Shown piece by piece: positions 55,230 to 62,432 of a stretch of DNA of 64,000 nucleotides. The position numbers were made by a program, and so were the translations under genes. The notes below the pieces were generated by a model, which had not been told where the DNA came from, searched no databases, and worked only from the letters and a program-made list of their open reading frames with translations. The first letter of the stretch is position 1. Every line of letters begins with the position of its first letter. Source of the DNA: a virus; the IMG/VR virus record IMGVR_UViG_3300013212_000072, positions 17,299 through 81,298 of that record; one strand, given 5' to 3'.

Positions 55230-55780
55230 TGATATTAAATAGTAGAAATAATTTATTCAATTTTAAGTTTCCTAGGACTTTTATTCCTAAAGAGGTAGCT
55301 GACAAATATAAGAAGTATTTGAATAGAATGCCAGGTAATTTAATTACGGAACCTATAGATTTTATAAACTATTCAATTCAAGGCGTTGGTCTTCCAGGAA
55401 TCAGTTTTGACCCGATTGAAGTTTCACCGAATGATGGTACAATAACATATCACAGAGGTTCGATTCCAATACAAAATACTATCGATAGACAGTTTAAAGT
55501 AACGATGCAACTTCTAGACGGTTATATAAATTACTGGATTATGCAAGACACCCTGTTGTATTACTATTCAAAGGGTGTTAAAGAACCTTTTCTTAATGAT
55601 GTTAAGCTCCAGATAATGGATGCAGAAGGAATTCATTTGATGAGCGCTGTTTTTGAAAAACCAATACTTAATTCAATTTCAGACTTAGAATTAAATATGA
55701 GTTCAAATATCGCGGAATTTACAACTTTTGACTTGAATTTTTATTATAACAAATTTAATATAATATTAGAAATAGATTAA
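55229..55780 (+). CDS. Tail-tube-fold protein, gp19-like
   Basis: This 183-residue protein has the length and strand pattern of tail-tube monomers. The central part (YSIQGVGLPGISFDPIEVSP) and a late strand pair (FEKPILNSISDLELNMSSNI ... FDLNFYYNKFNI) fit the gp19/gp54 beta-barrel. It could be the tube protein or a specialised tube-initiator copy, as the usual sheath gene is not adjacent. Moderate confidence. Confidence 0.6.
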   Translation: MILNSRNNLFNFKFPRTFIPKEVADKYKKYLNRMPGNLITEPIDFINYSIQGVGLPGISFDPIEVSPNDGTITYHRGSIPIQNTIDRQFKVTMQLLDGYINYWIMQDTLLYYYSKGVKEPFLNDVKLQIMDAEGIHLMSAVFEKPILNSISDLELNMSSNIAEFTTFDLNFYYNKFNIILEID

Positions 55781-55782
55781 AC

Positions 55783-56151
55783 ATGAAAACATTTTTAGAT
55801 TACATCACAGAACAAAACGTAACAGAGACAGAACTACAAGTATTAAATGAGTCCCTTCAAACTGAATGGACCGAAGAACTTGAAGCTAAAGTTGACGCAG
55901 CTTTGGAGCAATTTTCAAAGACATATAAAAATGAGGATGGAACTTATGATATTCAAGCGTTCAATGAAGAGATTACCAATGAAGGTATTTTAGGTAGTAT
56001 CTTTGGTGGACTTGCAGGTTTTGCACTTGGGAAAACTGTAGGTAAAACAATTGCAAATATCTTAGGAATCCAAAGTGGTATAATGTACGATATGTTAACC
56101 TCAAGACTAGTAGGAGCCGCTCTTGGTTCTTCTCTTGGTAGTAGAATCTAG
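55783..56151 (+). CDS. Small protein with capsid-targeting-like N-terminus and glycine-zipper
   Basis: MKTFLDYITEQNVTE resembles the T4 capsid-targeting sequence. The middle is an acidic helix (EWTEELEAKVDAALEQF). The C-terminal 50 residues are Gly/Ala-rich and amphipathic (GILGSIFGGLAGFALGKTVG), like a glycine-zipper that could insert in a membrane. It may be packaged in the head and injected. It starts 2 bases after the tube-like gene. Confidence 0.6.
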   Translation: MKTFLDYITEQNVTETELQVLNESLQTEWTEELEAKVDAALEQFSKTYKNEDGTYDIQAFNEEITNEGILGSIFGGLAGFALGKTVGKTIANILGIQSGIMYDMLTSRLVGAALGSSLGSRI

Positions 56152-56799
56152 ATGAATTTTGTAACAATTGACTTTTCTTTAAATTCTCCAGGTATTTGCA
56201 TCTTCGCAGGAGGCAAGTACTATTTTATTGGGTATTTAAAACCAAACACAGGAACTAAAGCCGAGCAAAAGCTTCAAGAGGAACTAAATATTCTTGCAGA
56301 TACTCAGATTACCCATCAACCAGACTGGACGAATAACGAAGCCTATTCGAAAAGCGAAATGATTAAAATCCAGAGGCACACTCAAACTGCGAATGACATT
56401 ATTAATATGATTATTGAAATTGCAGGCGATGAATCCCACTTTGTGATTGCTTTTGAAGGTTCCTCTTATGGTTCTTCCAGTGGAACTAATAATATTATTG
56501 ATATGGCGGCTGGAGCTGCAATCTTAAAGATGGAATTAATGTCGAGGCTTAAAGTTCAAGATATGATGACCATCGCACCTTCGACAATTAAGAAGTTCAT
56601 ACATAAAGGAAATATGAATAAAAGAGAAATATGGCCGTACTTTTTAGATTTTAAAGAAAATATTAATATTCCTTTAATTAATTTTTGTAATCAAAATATA
56701 GGAAATGATATTAAAAGTATACCTAAGCCGTTAGATGATTTAGTTGACGCGTTTTTTATGTTAAAATATGTTCTATCTATTTATAATAAAGATATATAA
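56152..56799 (+). CDS. RuvC-like Holliday junction resolvase
   Basis: An RNase H-fold nuclease with TIDFSLNSPGICIF (first catalytic Asp), AFEGSSYGSSSGTNNIIDMA (Glu and a substrate loop) and KPLDDLVDAFFML (C-terminal Asp pair), the usual order of RuvC active-site acids. At 215 aa it is near RuvC length. T4 uses the unrelated endonuclease VII for branched DNA, so this may replace it for resolving recombination intermediates before packaging. It lies next to the gp32-UvsY-UvsW recombination genes. Confidence 0.75.
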   Translation: MNFVTIDFSLNSPGICIFAGGKYYFIGYLKPNTGTKAEQKLQEELNILADTQITHQPDWTNNEAYSKSEMIKIQRHTQTANDIINMIIEIAGDESHFVIAFEGSSYGSSSGTNNIIDMAAGAAILKMELMSRLKVQDMMTIAPSTIKKFIHKGNMNKREIWPYFLDFKENINIPLINFCNQNIGNDIKSIPKPLDDLVDAFFMLKYVLSIYNKDI

Positions 56800-56801
56800 A
56801 C

Positions 56802-56895
56802 AAAATGATGTAAGGACATCGGGTTCGAAACCGCTTTAGCAATTAGTCTGTTAAATTACTTACATTATTTTATAAAAAATAGACTAATTATTAAA
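56802..56895 (+). promoter_or_regulatory. Nested stem/pseudoknot leader of homing endonuclease 5
   Basis: Stem A pairs 56802-56814 with 56859-56871 (13 bp, one G-T), running into an AT-rich tract. Its 44-base loop contains 56841-56852, complementary to 56878-56889 (12 bp, one G-T), which ends six bases before the ATG at 56896. The loop also holds a small GC-containing hairpin (56820-56833, centre TTCGAA). This is the same A-B-A'-B'-ATG order as at 5868 and 7629. Confidence 0.65.
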
Positions 56896-57609
56896 ATGTA
56901 CCATTACATATACAGGGTACCCTCGTTGATTGAAAGTAAACATTACTATGGATTACGAAGTTCTAAAGTTGAACCTAAATTAGATTTAGGAATTAAATAC
57001 TTTACAAGTTCTACTGATTTAGAATTTAGAAATGATTTTATAAAAAATCCGCACAAATATAAATGTGTTATTGTTAGAAAATTTACATCTAGAAATGAAG
57101 CTGTGATATTTGAAATATTTTTACATAATAGATTTAATGTAAAGAACCATCCTTCTTTTTATAATAGATCAAATCAATCAGCAAAAGGATTTGATAGATC
57201 TGGAATTTTAACAAGTAAAGATACTAAAAAACTTATATCTAATTCTATAAAGGGTATTATTCGTTCCGAAGAAACTAAGAAAAAGATGTCAGAATCTAGA
57301 AAAGGATATATTATGCCAGTTTCTTCTAGAATAAAATTAAGTAACTCTAAAAAAGGCACTGCGCATTCCGAAGAAACTAAGAAAAAGATGTCTGATTCGA
57401 GTAAAGGTCAAATTATGTCTCCGGAAGCTAGAGATAAAATATCTAATGCTCTTTGTAATAAAGCAAAGACAAAAGAACATGCTCTTAATATCTCAAAATC
57501 TCTTATTGGTTTTAAATATAAAGAAAAAACCTGCGTACATTGTGGTCTTACCGGTAGAGGTGGGAACGTGTCTAGATTTCATTTTGATAATTGTAAAAAT
57601 AAGCAGTAA
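56896..57609 (+). CDS. GIY-YIG homing endonuclease, paralogue of the phoH-inserted one
   Basis: Very similar to the endonuclease at 5981: HYYGLRSSKVEPKLDLGIKY against HYYGYRSSNTSPLLDIGIKY, HPSFYNRS, and the same C2HC tail (CVHCGLTG ... FHFDNC). NUMOD3 repeats (SEETKKKMSESRKG) fill the middle. It lies between the RuvC-like gene and gp32, with no duplicated gene end found. Its target site may be near the gp32 leader. Confidence 0.9.
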   Translation: MYHYIYRVPSLIESKHYYGLRSSKVEPKLDLGIKYFTSSTDLEFRNDFIKNPHKYKCVIVRKFTSRNEAVIFEIFLHNRFNVKNHPSFYNRSNQSAKGFDRSGILTSKDTKKLISNSIKGIIRSEETKKKMSESRKGYIMPVSSRIKLSNSKKGTAHSEETKKKMSDSSKGQIMSPEARDKISNALCNKAKTKEHALNISKSLIGFKYKEKTCVHCGLTGRGGNVSRFHFDNCKNKQ

Positions 57610-57900
57610 GGCCTTAAAATTTTAAGAGCTTAAATCATTTAGCCCGGACTCTATTTTACCCGGAGGCTTAAAGACTTTAGTTATATTCAACCTGTAAGTT
57701 TTTGTTTCAAGAATCTTAAAAAATATTTTAAGAAGGTAACTTTATGCCTTCAGGGACAGGTTTCCCTAATAAAAAAGATATATAATTCATATAGATTCTT
57801 GAAACAAAAAAGAAAGTTTCTATATAAATATCATAAGTAATTAAAGGGCCCTTAAGACTTATTAAATTAAAGTTTAAACAAAATTAAAGCAATTAAAGAC
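57610..57900 (+). promoter_or_regulatory. Long structured leader of the gp32 gene
   Basis: This 291-base gap has no gene but strong structure. A palindrome CTTAAAATTTTAAG lies right after the endonuclease. A GC-richer hairpin at about 57635-57672 is closed by CCGG pairs. A perfect 18-bp stem (57699-57716 with 57793-57810) encloses a GATATATAAT box at 57777-57786 and two small hairpins. A third hairpin at 57833-57867 is centred on AAGGGCCCTT. T4 gp32 represses its own translation through a pseudoknot in its leader, so an operator here is plausible but unproven. Confidence 0.6.
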
Positions 57901-58824
57901 ATGGCAGAATTTGACATTTTTAATCTTGGCGTAAATGACGTCGACACACACGAAACCCAAGCTTCATCTGGAAGCGATCTTTACAAACCCACCGCAGATG
58001 ACGGTAAGGATGGAACTTATAAAGCAATGATTCGCTTTGTTCCAAACCCAACAAACCCACGAAATTCTTTAGTAAAAAAATACGTACATTGGCTAACAAA
58101 CGCTAATGGTGACGGTAAAATGGTAGACTCTCCATCGACTGTTGGAGCACCATGCCCTATCGCAGACGTATTCTTTAAACTACGTAAAAGCGACTCAGCG
58201 GTTGACCGTAAAATGAGTGATAAACTTAAAAGACGTGAGCAATACTTCGCACTTATTAAAATTATTAAAGACCCACAAAATCCTGAACTAGAAGGACAAT
58301 ACAAAGTTTTTAAATTTGGTTACAAAATCAAAGAGAAAATCGATGAAGAATTAAAACCAGCATTTGGTGAACCAACTCAAGTATTTGACCTATTCGCAGG
58401 TAAAAACTTCGAATTGATTATCACAAGACAAGGAGAATTTAACAACTACGATAAATCAAAATTCTCTTCAAAAACTTCACCAGTTGAAATTGATGGTAAA
58501 GGTGCAACACGTACTCCTGAATCAATGGGTGCTATTAAAGCAGAATTGGAAGCAGCTCCAAGTTTAGAGCCGTACGAATACAAAGTATGGGACGGAGAAA
58601 CTCTTGATTTTGTTAATTCTATTCTTAGAAATTACTTAAATCCTGGAAGTTCGATCGACTCAGTTGTTAATAAACCTGCGGCTAAAAAAGCCCCAGCAAA
58701 ATCTGAACCAGTTGCTGAAGATAATGATTTTGAATTTCCATCTGACATGGTAGGAAATCCAAACTCTACGAATGTAGATTCTTCTGACGACTTAGATTCA
58801 TTCTTGAACGACTTAGATATTTAA
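57901..58824 (+). CDS. 32: Single-stranded DNA-binding protein gp32
   Basis: This 307-residue protein has the gp32 core (YKAMIRFVPNPTNPRNSLVK ... FFKLRKSDSAVDRKMSDKLK, then REQYFALIKIIKDPQNPELE) and an acidic tail (SSDDLDSFLNDLDI) that recruits partner proteins. T4 gp32 is 301 aa. The T4 His-Cys3 zinc site is not present; only one Cys remains in the region (GAPCPIADVFF). It coats single-stranded DNA and coordinates primase, UvsY and UvsW, whose genes follow. A strong terminator ends the unit, as expected for a highly expressed gene. Confidence 0.9.
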   Translation: MAEFDIFNLGVNDVDTHETQASSGSDLYKPTADDGKDGTYKAMIRFVPNPTNPRNSLVKKYVHWLTNANGDGKMVDSPSTVGAPCPIADVFFKLRKSDSAVDRKMSDKLKRREQYFALIKIIKDPQNPELEGQYKVFKFGYKIKEKIDEELKPAFGEPTQVFDLFAGKNFELIITRQGEFNNYDKSKFSSKTSPVEIDGKGATRTPESMGAIKAELEAAPSLEPYEYKVWDGETLDFVNSILRNYLNPGSSIDSVVNKPAAKKAPAKSEPVAEDNDFEFPSDMVGNPNSTNVDSSDDLDSFLNDLDI

Positions 58825-58845
58825 TCTAAGTTACTTTTATAAACT

Positions 58846-58873
58846 AAAGGGCTAATTAAACTTAGCCCTTTTT
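58846..58873 (+). terminator. Intrinsic terminator after gp32
   Basis: AAAGGGCTAA (58846-58855) pairs with TTAGCCCTTT (58862-58871) around a 6-base loop, followed by a T run. A TATATAAT box at 58876-58883 starts the next unit. Confidence 0.92.
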
Positions 58874-58886
58874 TCTATATAATAAT

Positions 58887-60011
58887 ATGCAAAGTCAAAA
58901 AATCACAGAGGATTTAAAGATAAAAATCAGGAGCTTGGTTAAACAAGCAATTGTAAAAGCTCATCATGAGCCAAGCAAGCATATGATTAAAGAGATGCCG
59001 GGTAGAATTACTATGGCATGTCCCTATTGTGGTGACTCGACAACTGACCATAAAAAGAAGCGTGGTAACCTCTACTGGGACACCCTACAATTTCATTGTT
59101 TTAACTGTGGAGTCCATTCAAATGCATACCAATTATTAAAAGACCATCATGTAAAATTTCAAAGTACCGATGATTCTATACAGGTTATTGATTATATTCA
59201 AGAACATAAGATGGAAACCAACAAAATTGAGGTACTTGAACATGATGTTTTTAAATTAACATATGACATGGCTCCTACTCGAGTAGAACTTATGGAATGG
59301 TTTAAATTTAAAGAAGTCGAACCAGGAGACCCAGCATTTTTCTATCTTAAGAATCGATTGCTGTCCACACAGATGCGACGTTTCATGTATTCTCCTAAGG
59401 ATAAAAGAATTGTAGTACTCAATGTAGCTCCAAATGACAAAGTTATCGGGTTTCAAACTCGTTCAATCGACAAGCGTTCTAATTCTCGTTATTTAACTTA
59501 TGACCTTGAGAAGATGTATCAAGAGATTCAACGGGAGATTGTGCTGACTGATGAAGAATTGATTGGCGTTAAGAAACTTTCAACCTTATTTGGAGTAATG
59601 ACAGTTGACTTTGAACGTGAAGTTACGATGTTTGAAGGACCTATCGATGCAATGTTTATGCAAAACTCTATTGGATTAGCAACCGCAGGTCGTTCAACAT
59701 TAGAATTTGATGAGATACCTACGATTAGATACATGTTCGATAATGATACTACCGGTAAAAAGAAAATGATGGAAAAGATCCGAAGAGGCAAACAAATATT
59801 TACATGGGAGAAATTCTTTAAAGACACTAAAATCGACAAAGATTGGGAAAGTTTTTTGCAAAAATTAGACAAAGAAAAAAGGGATAAATATCCTAAACAA
59901 ATAGGTGATTTAAATGATTTAGTAATCGCGTCGTGGCTAACAAAAAATAAATGTTTAGCGCAGATTCAAAAGTATTTTACTAACTCCCGGCTAGATGCAT
60001 ATTACCTATGA
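58887..60011 (+). CDS. 61: DnaG-type primase (gp61-like)
   Basis: An N-terminal zinc ribbon (CPYCGDSTTDHKK ... FHCFNCGVH, four Cys, residues about 46-80) is followed by the primase fold. A TOPRIM domain has FEGPIDAMF (Glu) and MFDNDTTG (Asp-x-Asp) near residues 250-290. T4 gp61 is 342 aa, this one 374. It makes RNA primers for the lagging strand with the replicative helicase, which is not in this window. The TATATAAT box ends three bases before the ATG, so the mRNA may be nearly leaderless. Confidence 0.9.
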   Translation: MQSQKITEDLKIKIRSLVKQAIVKAHHEPSKHMIKEMPGRITMACPYCGDSTTDHKKKRGNLYWDTLQFHCFNCGVHSNAYQLLKDHHVKFQSTDDSIQVIDYIQEHKMETNKIEVLEHDVFKLTYDMAPTRVELMEWFKFKEVEPGDPAFFYLKNRLLSTQMRRFMYSPKDKRIVVLNVAPNDKVIGFQTRSIDKRSNSRYLTYDLEKMYQEIQREIVLTDEELIGVKKLSTLFGVMTVDFEREVTMFEGPIDAMFMQNSIGLATAGRSTLEFDEIPTIRYMFDNDTTGKKKMMEKIRRGKQIFTWEKFFKDTKIDKDWESFLQKLDKEKRDKYPKQIGDLNDLVIASWLTKNKCLAQIQKYFTNSRLDAYYL

Positions 60012-60226
60012 TAAAAAAAGATTTTTTACAAATGATCGAGCAGGAATTCGACGATTTTGAAGCCGAAAAAAACAAAAAAAAGAATATTAAAATGATGTTA
60101 GATTTTAACTCATCAAAATACTCGCATAACACAAAAGAATTTAAAATGACCGGTCTAAAATTAAAGCCCAGGTTAAAAAGTTCAGTATTTACTAAAGACA
60201 ATAATAAAGGAAATTCACTTTTTTAA
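60008..60226 (+). CDS. Small charged protein (72 aa)
   Basis: It overlaps the primase stop by 4 bases (ATGA). The N-terminal half is acidic then Lys-rich helix (FLQMIEQEFDDFEAEKNKKK). The C-terminal half has KMTGLKLKPRLKSSVFTKDN. The position matches small genes between primase and uvsY in T4-like genomes. Function unknown. Confidence 0.6.
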   Translation: MIKKDFLQMIEQEFDDFEAEKNKKKNIKMMLDFNSSKYSHNTKEFKMTGLKLKPRLKSSVFTKDNNKGNSLF

Positions 60227-60235
60227 AACTATTAT

Positions 60236-60664
60236 ATGACAGATGTCAAAGATAAAATAACACAACTTGACGAATACCTAATTAAACAAAGAGAAGATTG
60301 GACCCAAAAAATAAAGGGTTTAACCGAAGAACTTAAGTTAGGTAACAATTTAGAAACTGTAAGTGCATATACGCTTAGTTATCGACAAATATTGGTTGAA
60401 CACTTAGCAACCATGGGTAACAGAATCAAAACCCAAAAATCAGTAGTAGACCGAAAGTATAAAGATAAATGGATTGAGTATTATAGTTATGACTATAAGC
60501 TCACTGATAAAATGCGCGAAAAATTCGTTGATGCAGACATCGCAGACGATACAAACATCCTTGAGTTATTAGTGACTCAAAAAAGTTTTTTTGAGGGATC
60601 AATTAAAACACTCGACAACATGGGCTTTGCAATCAAAAATAGGTTGGACATTAGTCGTTTATAA
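60236..60664 (+). CDS. uvsY: Recombination mediator UvsY
   Basis: At 142 aa this is close to T4 UvsY (137 aa) and follows the same layout: KTQKSVVDRKYKDKWIEYYS aligns with the conserved IETQKKTALKARLDYYS, and the end SIKTLDNMGFAIKNRLDI aligns with ALDAVKSRGFAIKHIQDM. UvsY helps the UvsX recombinase displace gp32 from single-stranded DNA. It sits directly upstream of uvsW, the same neighbour as in T4. Confidence 0.85.
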   Translation: MTDVKDKITQLDEYLIKQREDWTQKIKGLTEELKLGNNLETVSAYTLSYRQILVEHLATMGNRIKTQKSVVDRKYKDKWIEYYSYDYKLTDKMREKFVDADIADDTNILELLVTQKSFFEGSIKTLDNMGFAIKNRLDISRL

Positions 60665-60680
60665 AAATATCAAATGAAGT

Positions 60681-62036
60681 TTGATTTTAACATTAACGGA
60701 TGACAATCAATTTTTAAGGATTGATGAAGCAACCGAAATTGAGTTAGAGCAGATTAGAATCTCTTTGACTAAAAGAATAGAGAGCTGGAGGTTTCACCCT
60801 CTGGTTAAACGTGGAGTTTGGGATGGATACGTATCATATATTAAAGATGATAAATGGATTCCAGCCGGTCTTTGGCGCCATGTCATGTCAACTTGCAAAG
60901 AATATAGATACGAACTTAAAATAGATGGTATCAAAAGACTTATTGACTCAAACATAAATGCAGAACAATTCGAAGAATGGTCATTGGACTTCTTTAAGGG
61001 TTCTCAGTTTACACCTCGTGACTATCAAATAGAAACTGCATATAACATTTTAAAATTTAGAAAGTGTCTAGCAGAGCTTGCAACTTCAGCAGGTAAGACA
61101 TTAATTAGCTTTTTGACCGTTGCATACATGCTTGAAAAGGGACATGCTCAACGGATTCTTTTCATTGTACCAAATGTTTCATTGGTGGTACAGGCCCACG
61201 AAGATTTCCATGAATATAATTATAAAAATCGAATTGACCTAAGAATCCAACAAATATTTGCGGGACAAGAGATTAAAAAGAACAAAAATATAATTATTGG
61301 AACCTATCAATCACTAATTAAAAAAGAACCCGCCTATTTTGCAGAGTTCGACGCAGTTATTGTTGATGAAACTCACAAGGCAAAAGGAGCCAGCATTAAA
61401 GAGATTCTTAGCAAATGTGTTAATGCAAAATATAGGTTTGGACTTTCAGGTACAATACCCAAAGACGGTACACTTGATAAATTAACCTTAATGAGTCAGA
61501 CTGGACCGGTTATTAGTGAAGTTAAGGCAAGTTTCCTACAAGAGCAGGGGCATATTGCTCAATGTGTTGTTAAAGTTATTGAAATGAACTATGCAACTCC
61601 AAAACAGCGAACAGCTTTTATGGAATTGGCCCAAAACCGATACGATAATAAAGACGTGTTCTCATTGGAACAAAACTTTGTAATCACTAGCGATGCGCGA
61701 CTTAATTTTATTTCAAACGTAATTGCAAGAGTTCCCAGAAACTCATTAGTGCTTTTCCATCGAATAGAACATGGACAGAGACTCTATGAAAAGCTCCGAC
61801 AAGAGAGCAACAAAAGGGTATTTTATGTTGATGGTGGAACTGCTTCCGAAATCCGAGAGGAATATAAAAAGAAGATGGAGGCTTCTGCAGATCCTTACTC
61901 TATAATAGAGTTTGGTAATAAAAAAATTGAAGTCCCTCAATACACTAATGTTCCTCTTTCAAATGGGACATTTAAACTTGCTAAAAATATAACATTAGAT
62001 GATGATGTGCTAGATGAATGGATTGATTCTAATTAA
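60681..62036 (+). CDS. uvsW: UvsW helicase, N-terminal part, ending in a foreign tail
   Basis: SF2 helicase motifs are clear: LATSAGKTLISF (Walker A), VDETHKAKG (DEAH-like box), FGLSGTIP (motif III), and the second lobe begins with LVLFHRIEHGQRLYEKLRQE. UvsW unwinds branched DNA and R-loops. Homology stops after KKKMEA (base 61883). The next 50 residues (SADPYSIIEFGNKKIEVPQY ... LDDDVLDEWIDSN) are not UvsW-like and end at a stop. They vaguely resemble part of a Hint/intein fold. The missing continuation is found downstream in other frames. The start used is TTG at 60681; an ATG at 60674 in another frame reads MKFDFNING. Confidence 0.82.
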   Translation: MILTLTDDNQFLRIDEATEIELEQIRISLTKRIESWRFHPLVKRGVWDGYVSYIKDDKWIPAGLWRHVMSTCKEYRYELKIDGIKRLIDSNINAEQFEEWSLDFFKGSQFTPRDYQIETAYNILKFRKCLAELATSAGKTLISFLTVAYMLEKGHAQRILFIVPNVSLVVQAHEDFHEYNYKNRIDLRIQQIFAGQEIKKNKNIIIGTYQSLIKKEPAYFAEFDAVIVDETHKAKGASIKEILSKCVNAKYRFGLSGTIPKDGTLDKLTLMSQTGPVISEVKASFLQEQGHIAQCVVKVIEMNYATPKQRTAFMELAQNRYDNKDVFSLEQNFVITSDARLNFISNVIARVPRNSLVLFHRIEHGQRLYEKLRQESNKRVFYVDGGTASEIREEYKKKMEASADPYSIIEFGNKKIEVPQYTNVPLSNGTFKLAKNITLDDDVLDEWIDSN

Positions 62037-62080
62037 ATGAAGATATATAAAATATGAAACCAACATCACATAAAAACATA
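61884..62080 (+). other. 197-base insertion within uvsW
   Basis: The flanks give KKKMEA before and SNEEAAVVIVASY after, which join smoothly into a UvsW-like sequence (T4: MKTLAENGKGIIIVASYG). The inserted part encodes a 50-residue tail and stop in the first frame, then a GATATATAAA box and an ATG at 62054. Its length is not a multiple of three. It could be a decayed intein or homing element, a tiny intron, or a foreign segment that splits the protein in two. Confidence 0.65.
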
Positions 62081-62399
62081 TCAAATGAAGAGGCAGCGGT
62101 TGTTATCGTTGCCTCTTATTGACGGAACGTTTTCAACCGGTATTTCAATTAAAAAAATACACAACATATTTTTCACAGAATCTTTTAAATCAGAAGTGAT
62201 TATCCGACAATCTATTGGTCGTGGACTTCGACAACACCACTCAAAAGACAAGGTGCTAATTGTTGATTTCGTCGATGATATTAGAACAATAGAATGGGAT
62301 AACTATTTGTACAAACACAGCAAAGTACGCCAATCTATTTATAAACAAGAGAAATTTGAATACACCGTAAAGAAAGTGGATTTTGATGGAGATATATAA
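62054..62399 (+). pseudogene. uvsW: UvsW helicase, C-terminal part with an internal frame change
   Basis: From ATG 62054 the frame reads MKPTSHKNISNEEAAVVIVA then SY and stops at TGA (62120-62122). One base further along, the next frame continues GTFSTGISIKKIHNIFFTES through QSIGRGLRQHH (helicase motif VI) to the stop at 62399. The T4 sequence VASYGVFSTGIS shows that these belong together. Either a +1 shift at TATTGAC joins them, adding one Asp, or four bases are extra, or the gene is dead. A short separate protein from the ATG at 62085 is also possible. Confidence 0.75.
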
Positions 62400-62432
62400 A
62401 CATAATAACGTAATAAAAAAACATATTAAAAA

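Noticed and set aside
56815-56840. A GGTTCGAAACC segment resembling the T-arm of a tRNA
   Set aside because: The stem pairs only three bases before a mismatch, and no acceptor, D or anticodon arms fit around it. It is better explained as a small hairpin in the endonuclease leader loop. I found no tRNA in the window.
57901-58824. Zinc-binding gp32 as in T4
   Set aside because: Only one Cys is present in the expected region, so the His-Cys3 site cannot form. The gp32 identity is kept on other evidence.
62037-62084. C-terminal half of a split intein in uvsW
   Set aside because: The space between the foreign tail and resumed UvsW homology is too short for an intein C-part, and the terminal His-Asn followed by Ser/Cys/Thr is missing. 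I therefore report an insertion of unknown type and do not call a split intein.
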